A stretch of DNA of 64,000 bases from Neobacillus niacini (GTDB lineage: Bacteria; Bacillota; Bacilli; Bacillales; Cytobacillaceae): assembly GCF_019749295.1 (NCBI RefSeq), contig NZ_JACWFG010000003.1, forward strand, positions 181,800 to 245,799, read 5' to 3'. The position numbers were made by a program, and so were the translations under genes. Position 1 is the stretch's first letter. Every line of letters begins with the position of its first letter. The notes beneath the pieces were generated by a model that was given only the letters and a program-made list of their open reading frames with translations, was not told the DNA's origin and did not search any database. Positions 7,680-14,969 of the stretch are shown piece by piece.

Positions 7680-8585
7680 ATGATGTTTAATTTACCTAAA
7701 AGCGTAAGTATTATTGAGGTTGGTCCTCGTGATGGATTGCAAAATGAAAAGCTATTTGTTCCTACTGAAATTAAAAAGAAGTTTATTAAGGGGTTAAAAA
7801 ATGCTGGTCTTCAGGAAATGGAGTTAACTTCATTTGTTTCACCTAAATGGGTACCACAAATGGGGGACGCAGCTGAAATTGTTGCTGATTGTCTTGATTT
7901 AAATGCCCGCGATATTGTTCTGGCACCTAATCGTAAAGGAATTGATCGTGTTTATATGTCTGAATGTAAAGCTGTTGCCTTCTTTGTTGGTGTTAGTAAC
8001 ACTTTTAATCAAAAAAATATTAATAAAACCACCGCTGATAGTATGGCCGAGCTTCAGCCGCTGATTGCCGAATTAAAAGACAAGAACTACTTTGTCCGAG
8101 CATGTATTTCTACAGCGTTTTATTGTCCTTATGAGGGAAAAATAGATGAAAATGATGCCATTAATCTTTGTACTGAGTTTGTTCAATCAGGGGTCGATGA
8201 GTTGAGTGTTGCAGATACAATTGGAATGGCAGCACCCCATGAAGCCTATTCTTTATTTTCTAAATTAAAGCAGGCATTTCCTGATATATTAATTACTGCA
8301 CATTTCCATGATACTAGAAAGCTGGCGCTAGCGAATATCTTAGCGTCCCTCCAAGCAGGCATTGACAGGTTTGATACCTCCGCTGGCGGTTTAGGCGGCT
8401 GTCCTTTTGCTCCAGGTGCTGCAGGAAATGCCGCAACCGAGGATGTTGTATATATGCTTGAGCGAATGGGAATTTCCACTGGAGTGGATCTTAAGAAACT
8501 TGTAGATGCAATTGAAATTGTCCGGCCGCACCTATCAAGGCAGATTGAAAGCGGCTATTTCAAGCTCCATGCTCAAACAGTATAG
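7680..8585 (+). CDS. mvaB: Hydroxymethylglutaryl-CoA lyase
   Basis: A 301-residue lyase of the HMGL-like TIM-barrel family that cleaves HMG-CoA to acetyl-CoA and acetoacetate, the last step of leucine breakdown. The metal/substrate motif GPRDGLQNE (15-23) and the catalytic-cysteine loop GGLGGCPFAPGAAGN (Cys about 241) are both intact. The ATG follows a GAGGGGG site; a second ATG is adjacent. It is divergent from the thiolase-scoAB operon, which would use its acetoacetate. The B. subtilis homologue is yngG, which lies in a different part of that chromosome. Confidence 0.88.
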   Translation: MMFNLPKSVSIIEVGPRDGLQNEKLFVPTEIKKKFIKGLKNAGLQEMELTSFVSPKWVPQMGDAAEIVADCLDLNARDIVLAPNRKGIDRVYMSECKAVAFFVGVSNTFNQKNINKTTADSMAELQPLIAELKDKNYFVRACISTAFYCPYEGKIDENDAINLCTEFVQSGVDELSVADTIGMAAPHEAYSLFSKLKQAFPDILITAHFHDTRKLALANILASLQAGIDRFDTSAGGLGGCPFAPGAAGNAATEDVVYMLERMGISTGVDLKKLVDAIEIVRPHLSRQIESGYFKLHAQTV

Positions 8586-8661
8586 TTATGCTCCCATGAA
8601 TAAACAGTCTCCTATATAAGCACCTTATTAAGTGAAACCACTTGAAGGGAGTCTGAAGATA

Positions 8662-8802
8662 ATGAGTCAAAAACGAGATAAAGGCAACAGCCAGCGAGGT
8701 AAAGATTACGCAGAATCTGCAGGTGGAGGGAAGCGGATGATTGCTGCAGAGGAACTAGAAAAAGCACTTCATCCAACAAAAAGGCAAAATGCAGAGCAAT
8801 AA
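8662..8802 (+). CDS. Small hypothetical protein, 46 residues
   Basis: I do not recognise this gene. It starts MSQKRDKGNSQRGKDYAES and is strongly hydrophilic and basic, with a glycine stretch (AGGGKRM) and a short helical segment (AAEELEKALHPTK); it has no membrane segment or cysteines. Support for coding is an AAGGGAG site 10 nt before the ATG and a hairpin directly after the stop. The composition resembles small Bacillus proteins of sporulation or stress, but no function can be assigned. Confidence 0.55.
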   Translation: MSQKRDKGNSQRGKDYAESAGGGKRMIAAEELEKALHPTKRQNAEQ

Positions 8803-8807
8803 GAAAT

Positions 8808-8833
8808 GCTTCAGCGCCTCTAGGCGCTGAAGC
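8808..8833 (+). terminator. Hairpin after the small ORF
   Basis: A perfect 11-bp stem GCTTCAGCGCC/GGCGCTGAAGC with a TCTA loop lies 6 nt past the stop of the 46-residue gene. It lacks an immediate T-run, so it may act as an mRNA 3' end stabiliser or a short palindromic repeat rather than a strong terminator. Confidence 0.5.
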
Positions 8834-8860
8834 TGGACAAATAATTATATTTTTCATTAA

Positions 8861-8886
8861 GCCGCTAAATGGAGTTAGCGGCTTTT
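8861..8886. terminator. Rho-independent terminator
   Basis: A GCCGCTAA/TTAGCGGC stem followed by TTTT on the plus strand and preceded by A-rich sequence, upstream of yqkD. It probably ends the transcript of the preceding small gene. Confidence 0.7.
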
Positions 8887-8956
8887 CTTATGTTAAAATA
8901 AAAGCCAACATAAATTACCAGAAAATGACTATAACAAACCTTTTGGAGGTGTACTT

Positions 8957-9874
8957 ATGAGAAAGGCCTTGCGAGCTCTGTTAATTTCATTCTTGTTTAC
9001 ATTTTCTTTAGGTTTTTATTTTACAAATCGACTTATTTATATGAAGAAAAAGGATGAACAATTTATAGTACAGCGGGAAAAGGAAGCTGGAAGATTTAAT
9101 CCAGAGCATTTTGAATCTCTTCCTAAGCGGGAGGTAATCATTGATTCTCCTTTTGGCTACCCTATTAAGGCGCTATTGGTAGAACCACACGAATCCAATC
9201 GTTATGTTATTATTTCTCATGGTGTAACGGAAACAAAAATAAATTCGATAAAGTATATGAATCTTTTCTTAGAGCGTGGATTTAATGCAATGATTTACGA
9301 CCATCGCCGACACGGGGAATCTGGTGGAAAAACAACCAGCTTCGGTCATTATGAAAAATTTGATTTAAAGGCAGTTATTGATTGGTTGAAAAACGAGAAG
9401 GGACCTGCCCTTACGCTCGGTATTCATGGGGAATCAATGGGGGCAGCTACGATGCTTCTATACGCAGGGATGCTTGAGGATGGTGCTGATTTTTATATAG
9501 CAGACTGCCCGTTCTCTGACTTAAAAGAACAAGTATCTTATCAACTAAAAAAAGAATTTAAGAATGTATCAACATTATTAATTCCCATAGCTGATTTTAT
9601 TTTACGCCTTCGTGAAAAATATTCAATTTGTCATGTCTCCCCCATATCAGTTATTGAAAATATTCAACATCCAATTCTTTTTATTCATAGTGAAAACGAT
9701 GATTTTATTCTTCCAGCCATGACAAAGGAATTATATGAGAAAAAGCAAGGTCCGAAGATGCTTTACCTAGCTGCAAATGGCCGCCATGCACAGTCCTTTA
9801 ATGAAAATCCAGAGGAATATCGAACTGTTATAGACAAATTTTTGCAAAAATATGTTGAGAAAGCTTCACATTAG
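8957..9874 (+). CDS. yqkD: Alpha/beta hydrolase YqkD
   Basis: A 305-residue alpha/beta-hydrolase with an N-terminal membrane anchor or uncleaved signal (about residues 5-23, rich in L and F). The oxyanion region SHG lies at 87-89 and the nucleophile elbow is GIHGESMGA with S160. A late acidic residue is in HSENDDF and the catalytic histidine probably in NGRHAQSF. The hydrolase domain is probably outside the membrane. The substrate is unknown. Similarity and nearness to yqkE and yqkF point to yqkD, here separated from yqkE by the thiolase/mvaB insertion. Confidence 0.82.
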   Translation: MRKALRALLISFLFTFSLGFYFTNRLIYMKKKDEQFIVQREKEAGRFNPEHFESLPKREVIIDSPFGYPIKALLVEPHESNRYVIISHGVTETKINSIKYMNLFLERGFNAMIYDHRRHGESGGKTTSFGHYEKFDLKAVIDWLKNEKGPALTLGIHGESMGAATMLLYAGMLEDGADFYIADCPFSDLKEQVSYQLKKEFKNVSTLLIPIADFILRLREKYSICHVSPISVIENIQHPILFIHSENDDFILPAMTKELYEKKQGPKMLYLAANGRHAQSFNENPEEYRTVIDKFLQKYVEKASH

Positions 9875-9923
9875 TGATTATGGACATAAAACAGACTGCC
9901 CAAATGTTAAGCACCAAAGCTTA

Positions 9924-10114
9924 TAATTAGGCGGAGAAATTCCGCTTAATTATTATTTAGTACTTAAAAATGCTTAAATAGACGGAGAGATTCCGCCTAT
10001 TTGACCCGAAAAATTCGAAAATGGGGATTTTTCTTTGATTAAGCGGAAAACTTCCGCTTATCTACCCCGAAACGAACTCCATTTTGCATTTAACCGGAAA
10101 ATATCCGCTTATTT
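9924..10114. repeat. Array of four GCGGA-N5-TCCGC palindromes
   Basis: Four imperfect palindromes with the pattern (t)aaGCGGAnnnnTTCCGCtta occur at about 9924-9952, 9976-10002, 10037-10062 and 10088-10114. Centres are spaced about 48, 62 and 51 bp. Units 2 and 3 also share spacer text (CCCGAAA followed by a CATTTT/GGGGAT stretch), so the whole is a degenerate tandem array. No ORF spans it. It fills the 351-bp gap between yqkD and the CDGSH gene. Confidence 0.7.
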
Positions 10115-10225
10115 TACTCTTGCTGGTTACTTGATTAAGGTACTAGAATTTATGTTAATTTGCGTTTTTCTCCTATTCGATATATTCTGAAAATATTACA
10201 TGCATATTTAAAAGGAGTGGTAATA

Positions 10226-10432
10226 ATGACAAAAGTACAAATTAAAGTAAACGATAATGGATCCCTGCGGATTACTGGTGAGGTAGAATTGCTAGACGGT
10301 GCAGGAAATGTCATGGAAACGAAGCCAGCCTTTTCTCTTTGCCGCTGCGGGCTTTCCAACAACAAACCTTTTTGTGATGGTTCACATAAAGGGAAATTTG
10401 ACTCCCAAGTACGAGTTGAAAAAGAAGAGTAA
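10226..10432 (+). CDS. CDGSH iron-sulfur domain protein
   Basis: A 68-residue protein with the [2Fe-2S]-binding CDGSH signature: C39, C41, C50 and H54 in CRCGLSNNKPFCDGSH. The first 30 residues form the small beta domain seen in bacterial mitoNEET-like proteins. No membrane anchor is present, so it should be cytosolic. Such proteins are thought to act in Fe-S or redox handling; the partner is unknown. The ATG at 10226 follows AAGGAG at 10212. It is monocistronic, between a palindrome array and a terminator. Confidence 0.88.
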   Translation: MTKVQIKVNDNGSLRITGEVELLDGAGNVMETKPAFSLCRCGLSNNKPFCDGSHKGKFDSQVRVEKEE

Positions 10433-10451
10433 TTTCTTCTATAAAAGCCTC

Positions 10452-10489
10452 AAAAAGAGCGTATCCAAAAATTGGAGACGCTCTTTTTG
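10452..10489. terminator. Convergent terminator
   Basis: AAAAAGAGCGT pairs with ACGCTCTTTTT across a loop containing TATCC/TTGGAG, with T-runs in both directions. It serves the CDGSH gene on plus and yqjX on minus. Confidence 0.8.
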
Positions 10490-10491
10490 GT

Positions 10492-10827
10492 TTAAACATC
10501 CGTTATCCTGATATCCGCAATGTCACCAATTGGAATACGGTGTACTTCATCAAAGTGATCAACAATATGAAGCCTCTGTGTCATTTCATCCCAATAGTGA
10601 ATTTTTCCAATGACAAGTTCATAATTACGATTTCGATAATGTGTAACGGTAACGAATTGGTCGAATTCAATTGCTTCAGATAAGGTTGCATTCATAAGTT
10701 CAAGTTGCTGCTCATCTATTTCTTTTTTCACTTCATACTGATCTTCTTTTACCCAATCCCTCAGCATTTTAATATGCTCAGGAAGCATCATTGATACCCA
10801 CTTGATTCTTCCGCGGTCGCGAATCAT
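10492..10827 (-). CDS. yqjX: YolD-like protein YqjX
   Basis: A 111-residue YolD-family protein starting MIRDRGRIKWVSMMLPEH, the usual N-terminal signature of this family. YolD proteins are small partners encoded next to UvrX/PolY2-type Y-family polymerases. The C-terminal half (YRNRNYELVIGKIHYWDE) is a small beta domain. The start has GGAGGGGAG upstream. It lies downstream of polY2 on the same strand, but a palindromic repeat has been inserted between the two. Confidence 0.85.
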   Translation of the reverse strand: MIRDRGRIKWVSMMLPEHIKMLRDWVKEDQYEVKKEIDEQQLELMNATLSEAIEFDQFVTVTHYRNRNYELVIGKIHYWDEMTQRLHIVDHFDEVHRIPIGDIADIRITDV

Positions 10828-10860
10828 CCGACTCCCCTCCTATCTTATTTCTTATCCTTT

Positions 10861-11042
10861 GGCTTTGTTAAATATGTCTGTTGATTTACGCTCCAGGCAC
10901 TTCGCTTTCCGCAGGCGTTGCGGTGAGCCTCCTCGGCGCTAGCGCCTGTGGGGTCTCACCTGCTCGTACTCCTGCAGGAGTCTTCGTGCCTTCCGCGAAA
11001 ATCAACAGAGTGCAAATATCAACATTTAGCTTTAACAAAGCC
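10861..11042. repeat. Dispersed palindromic element, copy A
   Basis: The core (10878-11008) is bounded by CTGTTGATTT and AAAATCAACAG and carries the blocks CTCCAGGCACTTCGCTTTCC, GAGCCTCCTCGGCGCTAGCG and GCAGGAGTCTTCGTGCCTTC, which fold back on each other. An outer 12-bp inverted pair GGCTTTGTTAAA (10861-10872) / TTTAACAAAGCC (11031-11042) frames it and reaches the polY2 stop. GC-rich compared with its surroundings, non-coding, and homologous to the copies at 18291, 18756 and 59637. Confidence 0.85.
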
Positions 11043-12301
11043 TAACCTTTATGTCCTCCAACAAGCGTTGCCCGATGCTTGGCGGTTCCAGCTGCCGTAT
11101 ACGAAACAGCCCGTAACAAGGAAGCTGAACCAAAACGTCTGCGAACGGAATCCACCACATAGCCAAGCTCCCGGCGCTTATACGCCCCCATGTCAAAGAG
11201 ATCGAGCTGAAACTCGTGATCATCGACAATGTTTCCGATACTAACCGCAATCTGCCTCACTGTTTTCCCTGTATAATGTTCGTGGAATAATTCAAGACAA
11301 ACCCGATAAATGTCCATCGTTACATTTGTTGGCTGCTTGATGGTTCTTGAGCGATGAAAGCCGCCTCCGAGTTCATCTTGGCTATATCCAATGCTAAGGC
11401 TGATAGTCCTTCCTGCTTTGCGGCGAGACCTCGTTCTTCGGGCTACTTCTTCACATATTTCTAAAATTACATGCTTTATTTCTTCTTCCTCTTTATAATC
11501 CCTTAAAAGAATTTGGCTTTTGCCAAAGCTTATTTGCCCTTCAATTAGAGGTGCTCCCAAGTCTGAAAGATCTACTCCCCAGGCATGATGATAAAGCTGA
11601 TTGCCCATGATTCCAAATTTCTTTTCCAGCGCTTCTAGATCATAGCGAGCCAGCTGACCAACCGTAAAAATGCCCATGCCATTCAGTGTTTTTTCAACAC
11701 GCCTGCCGATTCCCCACATTTCTCTTAGCGGTGAAACCTTCCAAAGCTTGTTCTGAACATCCTCATACTTCCATTCGGCAACTCCATGCTTCTTTGCTTC
11801 AAGATCAAGGCATAGCTTCGACAGTAACATATTGGGGCCAATTCCGACCGCACAGGGAAGCTGGAACTCACGTTCAATATCATTCTTTATTTTTTGGGCA
11901 ATGGTAAAGGCGTCCCCCCACAAATGAAGTGCCCCATCTACCTTGATAAAACTTTCATCAACGCTATACGTGTGGATGGCTTCCTTTGGTACATAACGAT
12001 TAAATACGCGGGTAATTTCAGTAGAAATACGCAAATAAGTTGCCATTTTCGGCTCAACTACTCGAATGCGCGGATCATTAGGAATCTCAAATAGTCTGGA
12101 ACCTGTTTTAATTCCAAATTCTTTCTTCAAACGTGGTGATGCGGCAAGCACAACACTTCCATTCCGTTCTTTGTTACCGGCCACAGCTAGATAGCAAGTC
12201 AAGGGATCAAGACCAAGCATGACAGCGGAACAGCTCGCATAGAAGCTCTTCATATCTACGCATAAAATTTGATTGTGCGGTAACGTGCTGTAATCAACCA
12301 T
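11042..12301 (-). CDS. yqjW: Y-family DNA polymerase PolY2 (YqjW/UvrX group)
   Basis: A 419-residue translesion polymerase. Catalytic residues are seen in CVDMKSFYASC (about 14-24) and YSVDESF, and a little-finger domain follows. A clamp-binding motif QLDLFDM is near the C-terminus. The ATG at 12301 is chosen because GGAGGAAA lies 5-6 nt upstream; an in-frame start 36 bp further up lacks this. Pairing with a YolD protein distinguishes it from dinB at 21628. Two LexA-type boxes overlap its promoter, indicating SOS induction. Confidence 0.9.
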   Translation of the reverse strand: MVDYSTLPHNQILCVDMKSFYASCSAVMLGLDPLTCYLAVAGNKERNGSVVLAASPRLKKEFGIKTGSRLFEIPNDPRIRVVEPKMATYLRISTEITRVFNRYVPKEAIHTYSVDESFIKVDGALHLWGDAFTIAQKIKNDIEREFQLPCAVGIGPNMLLSKLCLDLEAKKHGVAEWKYEDVQNKLWKVSPLREMWGIGRRVEKTLNGMGIFTVGQLARYDLEALEKKFGIMGNQLYHHAWGVDLSDLGAPLIEGQISFGKSQILLRDYKEEEEIKHVILEICEEVARRTRSRRKAGRTISLSIGYSQDELGGGFHRSRTIKQPTNVTMDIYRVCLELFHEHYTGKTVRQIAVSIGNIVDDHEFQLDLFDMGAYKRRELGYVVDSVRRRFGSASLLRAVSYTAAGTAKHRATLVGGHKG

Positions 12302-12386
12302 GACTTTTCCTCCAAATCGAAAAGCACAGGGCGCCATCGGCTTATGACTCGAGCCAATGGCGCCCGGAGCTAGATAAATTAAATAT

Positions 12387-12400
12387 CGAACATCCGTTCT
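12387..12400 (-). promoter_or_regulatory. LexA (DinR) box 1
   Basis: CGAACATCCGTTCT matches the Bacillus SOS box CGAACRNRYGTTYG at 12 of 14 positions. It lies just downstream of a TATAAT -10 for polY2 (12405-12410 on the minus strand), overlapping the expected start of transcription. Confidence 0.75.
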
Positions 12401-12423
12401 TTACATTATATACATATCTTACG

Positions 12424-12437
12424 CGAATATACGTTCG
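12424..12437. promoter_or_regulatory. LexA (DinR) box 2
   Basis: On the minus strand CGAACGTATATTCG matches the SOS consensus at 13 of 14 positions. It covers the -35 region of polY2 and lies 17 bp upstream of the -35 of the divergent yqzH, so one repressor site could control both directions. Confidence 0.75.
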
Positions 12438-12454
12438 TGTTCAATGGTAATTTT

Positions 12455-12483
12455 TTGACACGTTTCTTGGTTATGGTTATTTT
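12455..12483 (+). promoter_or_regulatory. Candidate SigA promoter of yqzH
   Basis: TTGACA (12455-12460) and TATTTT (12478-12483) with a 17-bp spacer, upstream of yqzH. Confidence 0.5.
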
Positions 12484-12523
12484 TTTGGAGGAAAACGGTA
12501 TAATTATGGAGAGGTGCTCGACC

Positions 12524-12718
12524 ATGGAGAAGAAGTTAATTATTAAAATGATAAGAAATTGCTTTAAACAATATTATTCCGAGGCAGATTCACTGCCAAT
12601 GAGCAGTAATGATTTAGAGGCGCTTGCGGATCGGATTATTCAAATAAAAATAGAAGAGCCCACAGTGGACTTATACGAGGCCGTGAATGATACTGTATAC
12701 GAATTTTTAACAGGATGA
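12524..12718 (+). CDS. yqzH: YqzH family protein
   Basis: A 64-residue protein starting MEKKLIIKMIRNCFKQYY, matching YqzH, a small protein of unknown function that in B. subtilis lies beside yqjW/yqjX in the SOS regulon. It is acidic and probably helical, with no membrane segment. I choose the ATG at 12524 because GAGAGGTG lies 7 nt upstream; an upstream in-frame ATG at 12506 also has a GGAGG site and cannot be excluded. The two LexA boxes upstream suggest damage control. Confidence 0.75.
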   Translation: MEKKLIIKMIRNCFKQYYSEADSLPMSSNDLEALADRIIQIKIEEPTVDLYEAVNDTVYEFLTG

Positions 12719-12723
12719 AGCAC

Positions 12724-12756
12724 AAAAAAACCGCAAAGCGCGGTTTTATTTTTTGT
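12724..12756. terminator. Convergent terminator between yqzH and yqjQ
   Basis: AAAACCGC/GCGGTTTT stem with a 5-nt loop and T-rich sequence on the plus strand (TTTTATTTTTTG). It overlaps the end of yqjQ. Confidence 0.75.
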
Positions 12757-13543
12757 TAAATGCTTTTTTTCCAATGCGTTCAAACAGCCTTGGAAAGAGA
12801 ACATAGACAACGCTTCCCATATTCATCCAGCGCGGCAGATTAATTTCTCTTGTTTTCGTAAGCATACTGTCAACGACTTTACGAGCAACATAATCGGGCT
12901 GGAGCATAAATCTTTTAACATTGTTAACATACGTTCCTTTTTCATCAGCGATGTTAAAAAAGTTCGTTGCAATCGGTCCTGGATTCACAGATGTTACCAG
13001 AACATTATAATCACTTAGCTCCATCCTTAGTGAATTGGTGTAACCGAGGACAGCATGCTTGGTAGCCGAATACACACTTGATTTTGGCGTAGCGATTTTG
13101 CCCGCCTGAGACGCGATGTTAATAATATGGCCGGAACGGCGTTCACGCATTTTTGGCAGTACCATACTGGTACAGGCCATCAGCCCGATGACATTGACAT
13201 CGAACATCCCTTTAATTTCATCCATTGTTGCTGCATGAGCTTCACGAAAAACACCGAAACCGGCGTTATTGACCAGGATATCTACTTCACCGATTTCCGA
13301 AAAAACAGCTGTAAAAACTTCCTTCACTTTTTCCGTATTAGAGACATCTAATTGATAGACCTCTACCCTTACTTGATGCTTTTGCTGTAACTCTGTTTGC
13401 AGCTGCTTCAACTTTTCTATACTTCTTGCGATTAGGACAAGGTTGGCACCACTTGCTGCACAAAGCTTGGCGATTTCAGCACCTATCCCTCCGGATGCAC
13501 CGGTAATGACAATATTCTTACCCTTAAGTTGTTCCCTAACCAT
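12746..13543 (-). CDS. yqjQ: Short-chain dehydrogenase/reductase YqjQ
   Basis: A 265-residue classical SDR. The NAD(P)-binding TGASGGIGAEIA motif is at the N-terminus, NNAGFGV follows, and the catalytic Ser and YSATKHA (Y/K pair) are intact. A hydrophobic C-terminal stretch (SVVYVLFPRLFERIGKKAF) is typical of the DltE/YqjQ subgroup. The ATG at 13543 sits 7 nt after GAGG; an earlier GTG overlaps the ribosome binding site. The gene follows yqjP by 9 bp. The substrate is unknown. Confidence 0.85.
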   Translation of the reverse strand: MVREQLKGKNIVITGASGGIGAEIAKLCAASGANLVLIARSIEKLKQLQTELQQKHQVRVEVYQLDVSNTEKVKEVFTAVFSEIGEVDILVNNAGFGVFREAHAATMDEIKGMFDVNVIGLMACTSMVLPKMRERRSGHIINIASQAGKIATPKSSVYSATKHAVLGYTNSLRMELSDYNVLVTSVNPGPIATNFFNIADEKGTYVNNVKRFMLQPDYVARKVVDSMLTKTREINLPRWMNMGSVVYVLFPRLFERIGKKAFNKK

Positions 13544-13552
13544 ACTCACACC

Positions 13553-14515
13553 TCATCTAGCTTGATAAAGGACTGGTTGATGATCCTCACTACTACTAAT
13601 CTCGCCGATTGAGGCTAAATAGTCAAGCTGCCCCACGGTTTCCGATAAAGTTAGTATCAATTCTCGCTTATAAGCTGAGGGAAAAAGCCGCTTGCAAAGT
13701 TCAAATACAGTCTGCTGCTCCTCTTTTAGCCAATTATTAACCTTCATTGCCCGTTCATGTTGGTGAACCAGCCTTTTTTCAATTAACTCTTTTAATTGGT
13801 AAACTTCCTCGCCATGACCTGTGTAAACGAATTGAATCGGATAAGATAACAGCTTTTTCATGGAATGATTATGCTGCAGCTGCGGCTTCGGCCTCTCTAT
13901 TTCACCTGGTGCCGGCATCTCAAGAAATGGATTAGGAGAGATTTGTGCCAGTATCAAATCCCCTCCGATAAGTATCCCATCTCTTTCTCGAAATAAAGCG
14001 ATTTGACTCTGTGCATGACCTGGTGTTTCAATGACCCTCCATTCACTTAACCCAGGCGGGACCATTCCTTCAACCAGTTCTCCTGTCAATGAGATGTTAC
14101 AGGAATACTTGAACGACTCTCGTAACATTGAGTCAGTTGGAAGATATTCTTTGGGTAACCCGAATTCAAGAAATAATTTATGAAAAAAATCCTCTTGCTC
14201 TTGAAAAAAAGCCTCGGTTGGTTTAATCCATCGTTCATTCAGATGATGACCATATACTTCTATGCTCTCAGACATAAAATCAAGCATTCCAACATGGTCA
14301 GCATGGTGATGCGTAATAATCACCTGCTCAATATCATTTGGAGTTAAATTTAATTCAGCCAGCTGCGCCTTGAAAGCATTCCATGACGCCTTCGTTTTAA
14401 TGCCCGCATCAACAAGCGTCAACACCTCTCCATTAATTAAATAAGCATTAACATCTCCGACCGCAAAAGGAGTCGGCATCGTTAATTTCGCAATCCCATC
14501 TTTCCATTCCGCCAT
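13553..14515 (-). CDS. yqjP: Metallo-beta-lactamase fold hydrolase YqjP
   Basis: A 320-residue MBL-fold hydrolase. The binuclear metal motif HHHADH is near residue 75, and further metal ligands are in TPGHAQ and GGDLILA, with YTGHGE later. The C-terminal third is helical, as in LACTB2-like proteins. The ATG at 14515 is preceded by AGGAG; a TTG 6 bp upstream is the alternative. It is the first gene of a pair with yqjQ and diverges from proI. Substrate unknown; LACTB2 relatives are nucleases or thioesterases. Confidence 0.83.
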   Translation of the reverse strand: MAEWKDGIAKLTMPTPFAVGDVNAYLINGEVLTLVDAGIKTKASWNAFKAQLAELNLTPNDIEQVIITHHHADHVGMLDFMSESIEVYGHHLNERWIKPTEAFFQEQEDFFHKLFLEFGLPKEYLPTDSMLRESFKYSCNISLTGELVEGMVPPGLSEWRVIETPGHAQSQIALFRERDGILIGGDLILAQISPNPFLEMPAPGEIERPKPQLQHNHSMKKLLSYPIQFVYTGHGEEVYQLKELIEKRLVHQHERAMKVNNWLKEEQQTVFELCKRLFPSAYKRELILTLSETVGQLDYLASIGEISSSEDHQPVLYQAR

Positions 14516-14652
14516 TTTCAAAAACTCCTATCGTTATATGTAAATAGAATGTGAACATTTATTGACAATTATATATAAAGTAAGTGTACCGATTTCTATG
14601 CCGATTGTCATTTTTGGTGCATAACAAATTTAAAAATTCAGAAATTTTTCCC

Positions 14653-14682
14653 TTGACAGGCAGACTGATTATCTTGCATAAT
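14653..14682 (+). promoter_or_regulatory. Promoter of the T-box/proI transcript
   Basis: TTGACA (14653-14658) and CATAAT (14677-14682) with an 18-bp spacer, directly before the T-box leader. Confidence 0.6.
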
Positions 14683-14699
14683 CACTATAAAATTTGATT

Positions 14700-14940
14700 C
14701 GTAAATTGCAATGACTAAGACTAGTAAATGAAGAATGGCGAAAGAGAGTGAAGTCCATCGGCTGAAAGGCTTCACAGCCCACTTTATCATTGAATCCTAC
14801 CTTACGAGCAGTTAGGAAAACCTAACGTAATCCGGCGTTAACGGAGTCGAGTGAACCCTGACATGAAATAAGTTTGGGTAAATGAAGGTGGTACCACGGA
14901 AGCTAGACCTTTCGTCCTTTTTGGATGAGGGGTCTTTTTG
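14700..14940 (+). ncRNA. T-box riboswitch, proline-specific
   Basis: The leader has the conserved T-box AAATGAAGGTGGTACCACG (14879-14897) and an intrinsic terminator (AGACC at 14905 pairing with GGTCT at 14931, then TTTTT). Stem I occupies about 14705-14835. A CCT triplet in GAATCCTACC (about 14791-14800) is a good candidate for the proline specifier codon. Uncharged tRNA-Pro would stabilise the antiterminator and permit proI transcription. ProI is also T-box-controlled in B. subtilis. Confidence 0.92.
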
Positions 14941-14969
14941 TTTATAAAGAATAATAGGAGGCAATATTC

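Noticed and set aside
9924..10114. Possible CRISPR array in the palindromic repeats
   Set aside because: The repeats are short (about 25 bp), degenerate, only four in number, and the spacers are partly similar to each other. There are no cas genes nearby.
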